Part shown: piece after piece, positions 23,929 to 31,606 of the stretch
Layout of the letters: every line of letters starts with the position of its first letter
Position numbering within the stretch: the stretch's first letter is position 1
Assembly: GCF_000717875.1 (NCBI RefSeq)
Contig: NZ_JOCT01000006.1
Coordinates: forward strand, 134,011-198,010
Reading direction: 5' to 3'
DNA: 64,000 nt
Source of the DNA: Streptomyces sp. NRRL S-455
GTDB taxonomy: Bacteria > Actinomycetota > Actinomycetes > Streptomycetales > Streptomycetaceae
The notes under the pieces: generated by a model
Seen by the model: only the letters and a program-made list of their open reading frames with translations
Database searches by the model: none
What the model was told of the DNA's origin: nothing
Translations under genes and position numbers: made by a program

Positions 23929-24142
23929 CCGAATCGTTCCGGAATCCGCCAAGTTGAATGGCTGGCGTAAGTCTTCTTTCAGCAACAGCGAAGCAGGAAG
24001 TTGCCTGGAAGTCCTCGACGGCCACCGCCAGGGCGTTCCCGTACGCGACTCGAAGAACCCCCAGGGACCCGCGATCATCCTCCCGGAGTCCGCTTGGTCG
24101 GCGTTCGTCACGGCGGTCAGGAGCGGTGCCTTCCCCTCCTGA
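23921..24142 (+). CDS. DUF397 protein, second copy
   Basis: 73 residues with the DUF397 core GWRKSSFSNSEAGSCLEVLDG...VPVRDSKNPQGPAIILPESAWSAFV. Starts inside the end of the HTH-DUF5753 gene (8-bp overlap), so production is coupled to its presumed partner regulator. Confidence 0.92.
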   Translation: MNDRIVPESAKLNGWRKSSFSNSEAGSCLEVLDGHRQGVPVRDSKNPQGPAIILPESAWSAFVTAVRSGAFPS

Positions 24143-24153
24143 CCGCCCTGTCG

Positions 24154-25602
24154 TCAGTGGTGGAACCCGGTCGCCGCGTCCGTGTCCCGGGTGAGCGGGC
24201 CCGGCTGCCGCCGCAGCTCCGGCAGCAGGCGTTCCAGGTCCTCCATGAGGATTTCGGCGAGGTCGGCGGTGAAGCCGCTGCGGCACACCACCCGCAGCAC
24301 CGACAGGTCCTCGCGGTTGGCCGGGAAGGTGTACGCGGGCACCTGCCAGCCGCTCTCGCGCAGTCGGCGGGAGACGTCGAAGACGTCGTACGCCGTCACG
24401 TCCGGGGCGGTCGTGAAGGCGAACACCGGCAGCTCGTCGCCCCGGGTCAGCAGCCGGAAGTGGCCGAGCTCCTCGATCCGTGCGGCCATGCCCATGGCCA
24501 CGTCCCGCGCGGCCTGCTGAACGGCCTGGTAGCCGGTCCTGCCCAGCCGCAGGAACGTGTAGTACTGCGCCACGACCTGCGCGCCCGGCCGGGAGAAGTT
24601 GAGCGCGAACGTCGGCATGTCACCGCCCAGGTAGTTCACCCGGAACACCAGCTCCTCCGGCAGCGCGTCCGCGTCCCGCCACAGCGCCCAGCCGACGCCC
24701 GGGTAGACGAGGCCGTACTTGTGCCCCGAGGTGTTGATCGACGCCACCCTCGGCAGCCGGAAGTCCCACACCAGGTCCTCGTCGAGGAACGGCGCGACCA
24801 TCGCGCCGGAGGCACCGTCGACATGCACGGGGATGTCGAGCCCGGTCCGCTCCTGCAGCGCGTCCAGCGCCGCGCACAGGTCGGCGACCGGCTCGTAGGA
24901 CCCGTCGAAGGTGGAGCCCAGGATCCCGACGACCCCGATGGTGTTCTCGTCGCACAGCTCGGCGGCGGCCTGCGGGTCCAGGTGGAACCTCTCGCCCTCC
25001 ATCGGGACCAGCCGGGGCTCGACCTCCCAGAAGGCGCAGAACTTGTCCCAGCAGACCTGCACGTTGATGCCCATCACCAGATTGGGCCGGGCCCCCGGAT
25101 ACCGGTCGGCGTTGCGCTTCGCCCAGCGCCGCTTCAGCGCCATCCCGGCGAGCATGCACGCCTCGCTCGACCCGGTCGTCGAACACCCCATGGCCGTCGC
25201 CGGGTCGGGCACGTGCCACAGGTCGGCGAGCATCGCCGCGCACCGCCGCTCCAGTTCGGCGGTGCGCGGGTACTCGTCCTTGTCGATCATGTTCTTGTCC
25301 CGGCACTCCGCCATCAGCAGCCCGGCCTCCGGTTCCATCCAGGTGGTGACGAACGTGGCGAGGTTCAGCCGCGCGTTGCCGTCGAGCATCAGCTCGTCGC
25401 GTACCAGCTGGTGGGCGATCTCCGGTGGCATGGGCAGGTCCGGGAGCCGGTGTGTGGGCGGGGCCCCGGCCATGTCGCCGAGGGGATTGGCGGGTCCGTA
25501 GAAGGGGTTGACGGACATCCGGCGTTCGCCGTCCGTGCGGGGGCCTTCGTGGAGCGGCAAGGGAGCCTCCAGTGTCGGTTGGGTGCGAAAGGGCGATGTC
25601 AT
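24154..25602 (-). CDS. gadB: glutamate decarboxylase
   Basis: 482 residues, PLP-dependent group II decarboxylase of the GadA/GadB type. Seen: NPFYGPANPLGDMAG, MGCSTTGSSEACMLAGMALKRRW, cofactor region HVDGASGAMVAPF, and the Schiff-base lysine in SINTSGHKYGLVYPG (Lys 295). It turns glutamate into GABA while consuming a cytosolic proton. The ATG overlaps the stop of the upstream CLC gene (ATGA), so the two are translationally coupled. A later ATG (residue 29) would give the enzyme's typical 454-466 residue length but lacks a ribosome site. No GadC antiporter is in the window. Confidence 0.95.
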   Translation of the reverse strand: MTSPFRTQPTLEAPLPLHEGPRTDGERRMSVNPFYGPANPLGDMAGAPPTHRLPDLPMPPEIAHQLVRDELMLDGNARLNLATFVTTWMEPEAGLLMAECRDKNMIDKDEYPRTAELERRCAAMLADLWHVPDPATAMGCSTTGSSEACMLAGMALKRRWAKRNADRYPGARPNLVMGINVQVCWDKFCAFWEVEPRLVPMEGERFHLDPQAAAELCDENTIGVVGILGSTFDGSYEPVADLCAALDALQERTGLDIPVHVDGASGAMVAPFLDEDLVWDFRLPRVASINTSGHKYGLVYPGVGWALWRDADALPEELVFRVNYLGGDMPTFALNFSRPGAQVVAQYYTFLRLGRTGYQAVQQAARDVAMGMAARIEELGHFRLLTRGDELPVFAFTTAPDVTAYDVFDVSRRLRESGWQVPAYTFPANREDLSVLRVVCRSGFTADLAEILMEDLERLLPELRRQPGPLTRDTDAATGFHH

Positions 25603-26927
25603 CGGACCGGTGTCCCGTCCGGCCGCAGCTGCATCTGCGGCCGGCCCGTCACCAGCAGCCAGGCCGGCAGCGAGGCGACGCAGAGCAGGGCGATGATCCC
25701 CGGCGAGGCGACCAGCACCGCGGCGACGAACAGGCTCACCCAGCCCTGCCGGGTGATGGCCATCAGCACCCCGAGCACCGCGGCGGACACACCCACCGAC
25801 GGGTGCACGCCGGACACCAGGGCGTGTGCGCCCAGCCCGAGGGCGGTGCCGACGAACACGGCCGGGAAGATCCGCCCGCCGCGGAAGCCGCAGGACGCGG
25901 CGACGAGCAGCGCGGCCAGCTTCACCACCGTCATGACGGCGAACTCCCCGGCCGACCAGCCCTCCGGGTCGTGCGCCAGCGTGGCGATCTCGTCGAGCCC
26001 CTTGAAGAGCGTCAGATGGCCGCCCGCCGCCGCGAGGCCCCCCAGCACGACCCCGCCGGCCGGGAGCATCAGCATCGGGTGCCGCAGCTTGCGGAAGGCC
26101 CCGTGGACGTACGGGAAGGCGTACACGGCGCACAGGGCGAGCAGCGCGCCCAGCGAGGCGACCACCACCGCGGCTGCCAGGTCCCCCCATGCGGGTTGCC
26201 CGAAGTCCGGCAGGTCCAGGTCGAAGCTCGTGCGGTCGAGAAGGGTGGCGGTCAGGGAACCGGCCGCCGCAGCGGTCAGCGGCGCGAACAGGTTGTCCCA
26301 CAGCAGACCGCGCGTCTGCTGTCCGGCCAGCGCCTCGGAGATCACCAGGGCGGCCGCCACGGGAGTCCCGAACAGGGCGCCGATCGTCGCCGCCTCCGCC
26401 AGGACCGGCCAGATCCGGCCCGGCGCCCGGGGGACGGCCCGGGCGCCCAGCCAGACCGCCAGGCCGACGTTCACGGCGATGATCGGGTTCTCGGGGCCGA
26501 GGCTCGGCCCGCCGGCCAGCATCAGCCCGGTCGCCAGCACCAGCCCGGGCAGCACCACCGGAGGCAGGACGGGGGCGTCCAGACCGAGGGTGGCCGGATC
26601 CGGTCCGGCGTGCCCCGGCACCTTCCACACCACCAGCCCGACCGCGAACCCGGTCGCCACCAGCATCACGAACATCCACGCCACGGAGTACCGGCCGATC
26701 CCCAGCGCGTCCGGCACGGTCCGCCACAGCACGTGCTGGAGCTGCTCGGCGGCGACCTCCACGCCCACCAGGAGCAGGCCGCACATCACCCCTGCGGCGA
26801 CAGCGGGCAGGATCGACGGCAGCAGATCACGGGCGGGAGTCGCGGGGGTGACGGAGGGCGCCTGCTGCGCGGAGTCCTGGACCACGGGCACACCATAAGC
26901 GGAGAAAAGCTGACAAACCGGAAACAC
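25599..26927 (-). CDS. CLC-family chloride transporter/antiporter
   Basis: 442 residues, 10-12 hydrophobic helices. CLC selectivity motifs: GPENP (gating Glu 146; consensus GxExP) in LAGGPSLGPENPIIAVNVG, and GFRGGRIFPAVFVG (consensus GxFxP). A Glu in VISEALAG may stand near the internal proton-transfer Glu of exchanger-type CLCs. Cl-/H+ exchangers give the electrical shunt needed for amino-acid-decarboxylase acid resistance, and this gene is coupled to gadB. The GTG start has GAGG nine bases upstream; another GTG 36 bp later is possible. Divergent from tipA, whose promoter palindrome lies at its 5' end. Confidence 0.88.
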   Translation of the reverse strand: MFPVCQLFSAYGVPVVQDSAQQAPSVTPATPARDLLPSILPAVAAGVMCGLLLVGVEVAAEQLQHVLWRTVPDALGIGRYSVAWMFVMLVATGFAVGLVVWKVPGHAGPDPATLGLDAPVLPPVVLPGLVLATGLMLAGGPSLGPENPIIAVNVGLAVWLGARAVPRAPGRIWPVLAEAATIGALFGTPVAAALVISEALAGQQTRGLLWDNLFAPLTAAAAGSLTATLLDRTSFDLDLPDFGQPAWGDLAAAVVVASLGALLALCAVYAFPYVHGAFRKLRHPMLMLPAGGVVLGGLAAAGGHLTLFKGLDEIATLAHDPEGWSAGEFAVMTVVKLAALLVAASCGFRGGRIFPAVFVGTALGLGAHALVSGVHPSVGVSAAVLGVLMAITRQGWVSLFVAAVLVASPGIIALLCVASLPAWLLVTGRPQMQLRPDGTPVR

Positions 26928-26929
26928 GC

Positions 26930-26960
26930 TTGCACCTCACGCGGCGTGAGGCCCGACCGT
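26930..26960 (+). promoter_or_regulatory. tipA promoter with MerR-type operator
   Basis: -35 TTGCAC at 26930-26935 and -10 GACCGT at 26955-26960 are spaced 19 bp, the overlong spacer typical of MerR-activated promoters. Between them lies a perfect palindrome, CCTCACGC-G-GCGTGAGG (26935-26951). This arrangement matches the well-known thiostrepton-inducible tipA promoter. Confidence 0.85.
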
Positions 26961-26987
26961 GGAGGACGTACCGAGAAGGGAGCGGAA

Positions 26988-27749
26988 GTGAGCTACTCCG
27001 TGGGACAGGTCGCGGGCTTCGCCGGCGTCACGGTGCGCACGTTGCACCATTACGACGACATCGGCCTGCTCGTCCCCAGCGAACGCAGCCACGCGGGACA
27101 CCGGCGCTACAGCGGCGCCGACCTCGACCGGTTGCAGCGGATCCTGTTCTACCGGGAGCTCGGCTTCCCGCTCGACGAGGTCGCCGCCCTGCTCGAAGAC
27201 CCGGACGCGGACCCGCGCGTACACCTGCGCCGCCAGCACGAGCTGCTGACCGCCCGGATCGAGAAGCTGCGGAAGATGGCGGCGGCCGTGGAGCACGCCA
27301 TGGAGGCACGCAAGATGGGCATCAACCTCACGCCCGAGGAGAAGTTCGAGGTCTTCGGGGGCAAGGACCCGGAGCAGTACGCCGACGAGGTCGAGGAGCG
27401 CTGGGGCGGCACGGACGAGTACGCCGAGTCGCAGCGCCGCACGGCCCGCTACACCAAGGAGGACTGGCAACGCATCCAGGCCGAGGCCGCCGACTGGGGT
27501 ACGCGCTACGACGCCCTGATGGCCGCCGGGGAACCGCCCGCCGGCGAGGCGGCCATGACCCTCGCGGAGGAGCACCGGCAGCACATCTGCACCTGGTTCT
27601 ACGAGTGCTCCCACGAACTCCACCGCTGCCTGGGCGAGATGTACGTCTCCGACGAGCGCTTCAAGGCGTTCTACGACTCGATGCGCCCGGGTCTCGCCGA
27701 ACACCTCAGGGACGCCATCGCCGCGAACGCGGCCCGGCACACCTCCTGA
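26988..27749 (+). CDS. tipA: TipA, thiopeptide-responsive MerR regulator (long form TipAL)
   Basis: 253 residues, the same length as S. lividans TipAL. Residues 1-70 are the MerR winged HTH (YSVGQVAGFAGVTVRTLHHYDDIGLL), 75-109 a coiled-coil dimerisation helix, and 110-253 the TipAS drug-binding domain. Cys 207 and Cys 214 (FYECSHELHRC) are the positions that bind thiostrepton covalently in TipAS. GTG start behind GAAGGGAGCGGAA. Bound drug makes the protein activate its own promoter. It may be an autonomous multidrug sensor, since no thiopeptide genes are near. Confidence 0.95.
   Translation: MSYSVGQVAGFAGVTVRTLHHYDDIGLLVPSERSHAGHRRYSGADLDRLQRILFYRELGFPLDEVAALLEDPDADPRVHLRRQHELLTARIEKLRKMAAAVEHAMEARKMGINLTPEEKFEVFGGKDPEQYADEVEERWGGTDEYAESQRRTARYTKEDWQRIQAEAADWGTRYDALMAAGEPPAGEAAMTLAEEHRQHICTWFYECSHELHRCLGEMYVSDERFKAFYDSMRPGLAEHLRDAIAANAARHTS
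27302..27317 (+). promoter_or_regulatory. internal ribosome site and ATG for short form TipAS
   Basis: GGAGG at 27302-27306 lies eight bases before the in-frame ATG at 27315 (codon 110). Translation from it gives MGINLTPEEKFEVFGG... of 144 residues, exactly the TipAS product, which lacks the DNA-binding domain and sequesters drug. Confidence 0.85.
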
Positions 27750-27767
27750 AGTCCTGGCCCGGGGGTC

Positions 27768-28133
27768 TCACTCCTGGGCCAGGACCACCGCCGTCCCGTA
27801 CGCGCACACCTCGGTGCCCACGTCCGCCGCTTCCGTCACGTCGAAGCGGAACGCCAGCACCCCGTTGGCGCCACGCGCCTGTGCCTGTTCCACCAGCCGC
27901 TCCATGGCCTGATTGCGGGTCTGCACGAGCGTCTTGGTGAGCCCGCGCAGCTCACCGCCGACCATCGACTTCAGGCCGGCGCCGATCTGGCTTCCCAGGT
28001 GCCGGGAACGCACGGTCAGGCCGAAGACCTCACCGAGCACCTCCTGCACGCGGTAGCCGGGAACGTCGTTCGTGGTGACGACGATGACGTCGGGCCGGGG
28101 GCCCTGTCCACCGCCGTATTCATCGATGCTCAT
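27768..28133 (-). CDS. YbjQ/UPF0145 family protein
   Basis: 121 residues covering the whole UPF0145 fold: VIVVTTNDVPGYRVQEVLGEVFGLTVRSRHLGSQ, MVGGELRGLTKTLVQTRNQAMERLVEQAQARGANGVLAFRFD, and a final CAYGTAVVL strand. These proteins form pentameric rings. Function is unsettled, though some are linked to membrane stress. It is preceded by an extra 16-residue hydrophilic N-terminus (SIDEYGGGQGPRPD). Convergent with tipA, divergent from the DedA gene. Confidence 0.88.
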   Translation of the reverse strand: MSIDEYGGGQGPRPDVIVVTTNDVPGYRVQEVLGEVFGLTVRSRHLGSQIGAGLKSMVGGELRGLTKTLVQTRNQAMERLVEQAQARGANGVLAFRFDVTEAADVGTEVCAYGTAVVLAQE

Positions 28134-28268
28134 GGTCCACAGCTTTGACCGGGACCGCGCACAGTGCATCCTGAGTACGCCCATGGAACCTGGGTCATGA
28201 CGGCTGCGTTGATACTTTGAAGCAGTCAGCCCCCGCCCGTACCCCCCAGCAGCAGGAGCCACATCCCC

Positions 28269-29156
28269 GTGACCACGCTTGCGCTCGGCCCCGAGTGGCT
28301 CAGCCCGGACTATCTGATCTCGACGTTCAGCCTGCCCGGCATCCTGCTCATCGTCTTCGCCGAGTCCGGACTCTTCGCGTTCCTGCCCGGTGACTCCCTG
28401 CTGTTCACGGCCGGCCTCTTCGTGGCCGAGGGCACCTACATCACCCAGCCGCTCTGGCTGGTGTGCACGCTGATCGTGATCGCCGCCGTCGTCGGTGACC
28501 AGGTCGGCTACATGATCGGCAAGTTCCTGGGGCCGAAGCTGTTCAACCGGCCCAACTCCAAGCTCTTCAAGCAGGAGAACCTGGACAAGGCCCACGAGTT
28601 CATGGAGAAGTACGGGCCGAAGGCGATCGTCCTGGCCCGCTTCGTCCCCATCGTGCGCACCTTCGCCCCCATCGTCGCCGGCGCCGGCCGCATGAAGTAC
28701 CGCACGTTCCTCACGTACAACGTCATCGGCGGCATCGCCTGGGGCACCGGCGTCACCCTCGCGGGCTACTGGCTCGGCCAGATCGGCTTCATCAAGAAGA
28801 ACGTCGAGTCGATCCTCATCCTGATCGTCTTCCTGTCCGTCGTCCCGATCATCATCGAGTACCTCCGCGACCGCTCCCAGAAGAAGCGCGCGGCGGCGGA
28901 GGCCCCCGCGGAACACCGGCAGCAGCCTCCGGCCATGGACGACGCGACGACCCAGCTCCGCCGCATCACCCCGGACGCCCAGCCGCCCCACCAGCAGCAG
29001 CCCCAGCAGCCCCAGTACGGCAACCAGGGCGGCAACCAGGGCGGCTACAACGACCAGCAGTACTACAACCAGTACCCGCAGAACCCGGGCTACGGCCAGC
29101 AGCAGCCGTATGGCACCCAGCAGGGCAACCAGCAGCCCTACAACGGCGGCTACTGA
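28269..29156 (+). CDS. DedA-family membrane protein with Q/N/G/Y-rich C-terminal tail
   Basis: 295 residues. Residues about 15-200 are a standard DedA/SNARE-associated domain: IVFAESGLFAFLPGDSLLFTAG with the re-entrant Glu/Asp, VGDQVGYMIGKFLGPKLF, and the RFVPIVRTFAPIVAGAGRM motif with its two essential Arg. DedA proteins act as lipid or undecaprenyl-phosphate carriers and need the proton-motive force. The last ~90 residues are a charged stretch and then a tail of Gln, Asn, Gly, Tyr and Pro (HQQQPQQPQYGNQGGNQGGYN), a low-complexity tail of prion-like composition. GTG start with AGGAG upstream. Confidence 0.92.
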   Translation: MTTLALGPEWLSPDYLISTFSLPGILLIVFAESGLFAFLPGDSLLFTAGLFVAEGTYITQPLWLVCTLIVIAAVVGDQVGYMIGKFLGPKLFNRPNSKLFKQENLDKAHEFMEKYGPKAIVLARFVPIVRTFAPIVAGAGRMKYRTFLTYNVIGGIAWGTGVTLAGYWLGQIGFIKKNVESILILIVFLSVVPIIIEYLRDRSQKKRAAAEAPAEHRQQPPAMDDATTQLRRITPDAQPPHQQQPQQPQYGNQGGNQGGYNDQQYYNQYPQNPGYGQQQPYGTQQGNQQPYNGGY

Positions 29157-29214
29157 CCGGCACGACCCGCGGCCGCCAACGGACAGGAAGCCCCGAGCCA
29201 CAAGCCACTCGGCG

Positions 29215-30939
29215 CTAGAAACCCCTGGTCCGCTTGGCGGCCCGCCGCTTCTCCGCGGACCCGATCCGCAGGAACATCCGCGAGATCTCGGACCCCAGAT
29301 TCACCCCGATGGCGATCGCCATGGCCAGGGCCACCGCCTTGGACAGCGACACCAGCCCTTCGTCCACCTCGCTCTGCGCGATCGCCAGCAGACCGAAGTA
29401 GGTGGCGGAACCCGGCAGCAGCGGCCCGATCGCCGCCGTCGTGTAGGGCAACGCGGAGGCGAACTGGTACCGGGACAGCAGCTGCCCGAACAGCCCCACC
29501 AGTCCCGCGGCCGCCGCGGTGGACGCCACCGGCGAGATGTCCCCGGCGTAGTGCATCGCCCCGTACACGACCCAGGCGACGCCCCCGTTCAGCGTCACCC
29601 ACACCACGGTGGCTCGTTCCTGCTGCAGCAGCACGGCGAACGCCAGCGACAGCAGCATCGACGCCCCGATCATCAGCAGCGGCTCGTCGGAGGCCCCGAG
29701 CGCCGCGTCCGGGTTCAGCCGCGCGCCCAGCTGCACACCGAAGTACAGCACCAGCAGCACGCCCGCGACGATGCCCACGAAGAAGTACAGGACCTCCAGC
29801 AGACGCGCGGACGCCGTGATGTAGAAACCGGTCAGCCCGTCCTGCACACCCGCCACCAGCGCCCGCCCGGGCAGCAGCGCGAACAGCCCACCGGTGATGA
29901 CCGCGGACGCCTTCACATCGACGTGGCCCAGCGTCAGCGCCACCCCGATCGCGGCCGGCGGCATCGCCGCCACCGTGAACTGGTAGAACTCCGGCAGCCC
30001 GCGCCCCGCGCACAGCCATGCCAGCCGGTCGCCGAGCATCGCGCCCAGCGCCGCCGCGACGAACACGATCACGTCACCGCCCACCAGCACCGAGGCCGCA
30101 CCCGCCAGCAGTCCGCTCGCGCCGGTCAGCGCCCAGCCGGGGTAGGGGTGCCGGTTACGGCGGATCTCCGCCAGCCGCCGGTAGGCCTCCTCCAGGGAGA
30201 CCGCCGTCTCGTCGTCGCTGAGGTCGTCCACCAGCTGGTAGACGGCCGCCAGGCGTGTGTAGTCGGTGCCCCGGCGGCGCACGGTCCGCGAGGCCGTGAC
30301 CGGATCGTCGACGAGCGATGGCTGGTACGAGATCGCCAGCAGCGTGAAGGTCACGTTGGGCTCGCAGCGGTCCAGCCCGTAGGACCGGCAGACGGCGAAC
30401 ATCGCCGCCTCCACGTCCTCGGCACCCTCACCACCCGCCAGCAGCAACTCTCCGATACGCAGCGTCAGGTCGAGCACGCGCGGCACCGCGGGACCGCTGT
30501 CGTCGCTGCCGCGCTGACTGGGCTCCGGCGCCGGCCGGTCCGCCACCGGCATGCGCAGCATGGTGCGCATCCGGTCCTGCCAGGGCACGTCCTTGGTCAG
30601 GCTGACCACGGGGATCCCGCTCGGCGGCGTGAACGCCGACGGCGCTTGCTTCGCGCTGTAGGTGCTCGGCGGCGTGAACGCCGAGCCCTCCGACTCCGCC
30701 GCGGGCGCCTGCACGTCCAGCCCGTCCGGCACCGCGAACTCGGACGTCGTCTCGGACTCCGTGGCCGTCGGTCTCGGCACGGCCAGGCCCTCGGGTAGCG
30801 CGAACTCCGACGTCGTCGACATGTCCCCGTCGACGGATGTCCCGGACGGCGGCAGGAACCCGCTCCTCGCCTCGTCCGACCTCGGCTTGCGGTCCACCGC
30901 ATCCGTCACTGCTCTGGAACTCCCTGTACGACCCTGCAC
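29215..30939 (-). CDS. ThrE-family threonine/serine exporter with long cytoplasmic N-terminus
   Basis: 574 residues. An N-terminal ~150-residue hydrophilic region carries near-repeats (TTSEFALPEGLAV / TTSEFAVPDGLDV, then SAFTPPSTYSA / SAFTPPSGIPV). The ThrE domain (about 150-400) includes LTLRIGELLLAGGEGAEDVEAAM. The ThrE_2 membrane domain (about 410-560) includes SATYFGLLAIAQSEVDEGL. About ten hydrophobic helices. Corynebacterial ThrE exports threonine and serine by proton antiport. GTG start with GAGG upstream. Convergent with the DedA gene; downstream of ppa on the same strand, separated by a terminator. Confidence 0.9.
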   Translation of the reverse strand: MQGRTGSSRAVTDAVDRKPRSDEARSGFLPPSGTSVDGDMSTTSEFALPEGLAVPRPTATESETTSEFAVPDGLDVQAPAAESEGSAFTPPSTYSAKQAPSAFTPPSGIPVVSLTKDVPWQDRMRTMLRMPVADRPAPEPSQRGSDDSGPAVPRVLDLTLRIGELLLAGGEGAEDVEAAMFAVCRSYGLDRCEPNVTFTLLAISYQPSLVDDPVTASRTVRRRGTDYTRLAAVYQLVDDLSDDETAVSLEEAYRRLAEIRRNRHPYPGWALTGASGLLAGAASVLVGGDVIVFVAAALGAMLGDRLAWLCAGRGLPEFYQFTVAAMPPAAIGVALTLGHVDVKASAVITGGLFALLPGRALVAGVQDGLTGFYITASARLLEVLYFFVGIVAGVLLVLYFGVQLGARLNPDAALGASDEPLLMIGASMLLSLAFAVLLQQERATVVWVTLNGGVAWVVYGAMHYAGDISPVASTAAAAGLVGLFGQLLSRYQFASALPYTTAAIGPLLPGSATYFGLLAIAQSEVDEGLVSLSKAVALAMAIAIGVNLGSEISRMFLRIGSAEKRRAAKRTRGF

Positions 30940-30987
30940 ATCAGCCTCGGTTACCCGTTCAGCCTCAGTATGCGCACAGACGCACGA

Positions 30988-31017
30988 ACGGGCCGCACAC
31001 GCACGCGTGCGGCCCGT
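30988..31017 (-). terminator. hairpin terminator between ppa and thrE-like gene
   Basis: 11-bp perfect stem ACGGGCCGCAC / GTGCGGCCCGT with an eight-base loop, 18 bp past the ppa stop in the minus direction. The flanking bases GACGCA/TGCGTC could extend it. Confidence 0.65.
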
Positions 31018-31035
31018 CTGCGTCAGAAAGGTAGG

Positions 31036-31527
31036 TCAGTGACCGCCCTGCTCCTCGAAGCGCTTGTAGGACCGCTCGATCTCCGCCTCGGCGTCCGTAC
31101 GGCCCACCCAGTTGGCGCCCTCGACCGACTTGCCCGGCTCCAGGTCCTTGTAGACCTCGAAGAAGTGCTGGATCTCCAGACGGTCGAACTCCGACACGTG
31201 GTGGATGTCCCGCAGGTGCTCCACACGCGGGTCGTGCGCCGGCACGCACAGCAGCTTGTCGTCGCCGCCGGCCTCGTCCGTCATGCGGAACATGCCGATC
31301 GCACGGCACTGGATGAGGCAGCCGGGGAAGGTCGGCTCGTCCAGGATGACCAGCGCGTCCAGCGGGTCGCCGTCCTCGCCGAGGGTGTTCTCGACGAAGC
31401 CGTAGTCGGCCGGGTAGCTGGTCGAGGTGAAGAGGCGACGGTCCAGGCGGATCCGACCGGTCTCGTGGTCCACCTCGTACTTGTTGCGCGAACCCTTCGG
31501 AATCTCGATCGTGACGTCGAACTCCAC
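31036..31527 (-). CDS. ppa: inorganic pyrophosphatase (family I)
   Basis: 163 residues from the GTG that has GGAGGAG six bases upstream; an ATG five codons earlier overlaps the ribosome site. Family I motifs are all present: [36 protein letters not shown] (the DXDPXD metal site), DDKLLCVPA and [15 protein letters not shown]. It hydrolyses pyrophosphate and drives biosynthetic reactions. A single gene, divergent from dacB across an 80-bp promoter region. Confidence 0.96.
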   Translation of the reverse strand: MEFDVTIEIPKGSRNKYEVDHETGRIRLDRRLFTSTSYPADYGFVENTLGEDGDPLDALVILDEPTFPGCLIQCRAIGMFRMTDEAGGDDKLLCVPAHDPRVEHLRDIHHVSEFDRLEIQHFFEVYKDLEPGKSVEGANWVGRTDAEAEIERSYKRFEEQGGH

Positions 31528-31606
31528 CGGTGGCTCCTCCATGATCAACACATAGTTCTGGTGGTTAAGTGTCCCTCACGCAGGTGTGTGATCGCGAAAG
31601 GGGCTG

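Noticed and set aside
24001..26898. 965-codon plus-strand frame opposite glutamate decarboxylase and CLC genes.
   Set aside because: Shadow of two certain genes; Arg/Pro/His-rich without domains.
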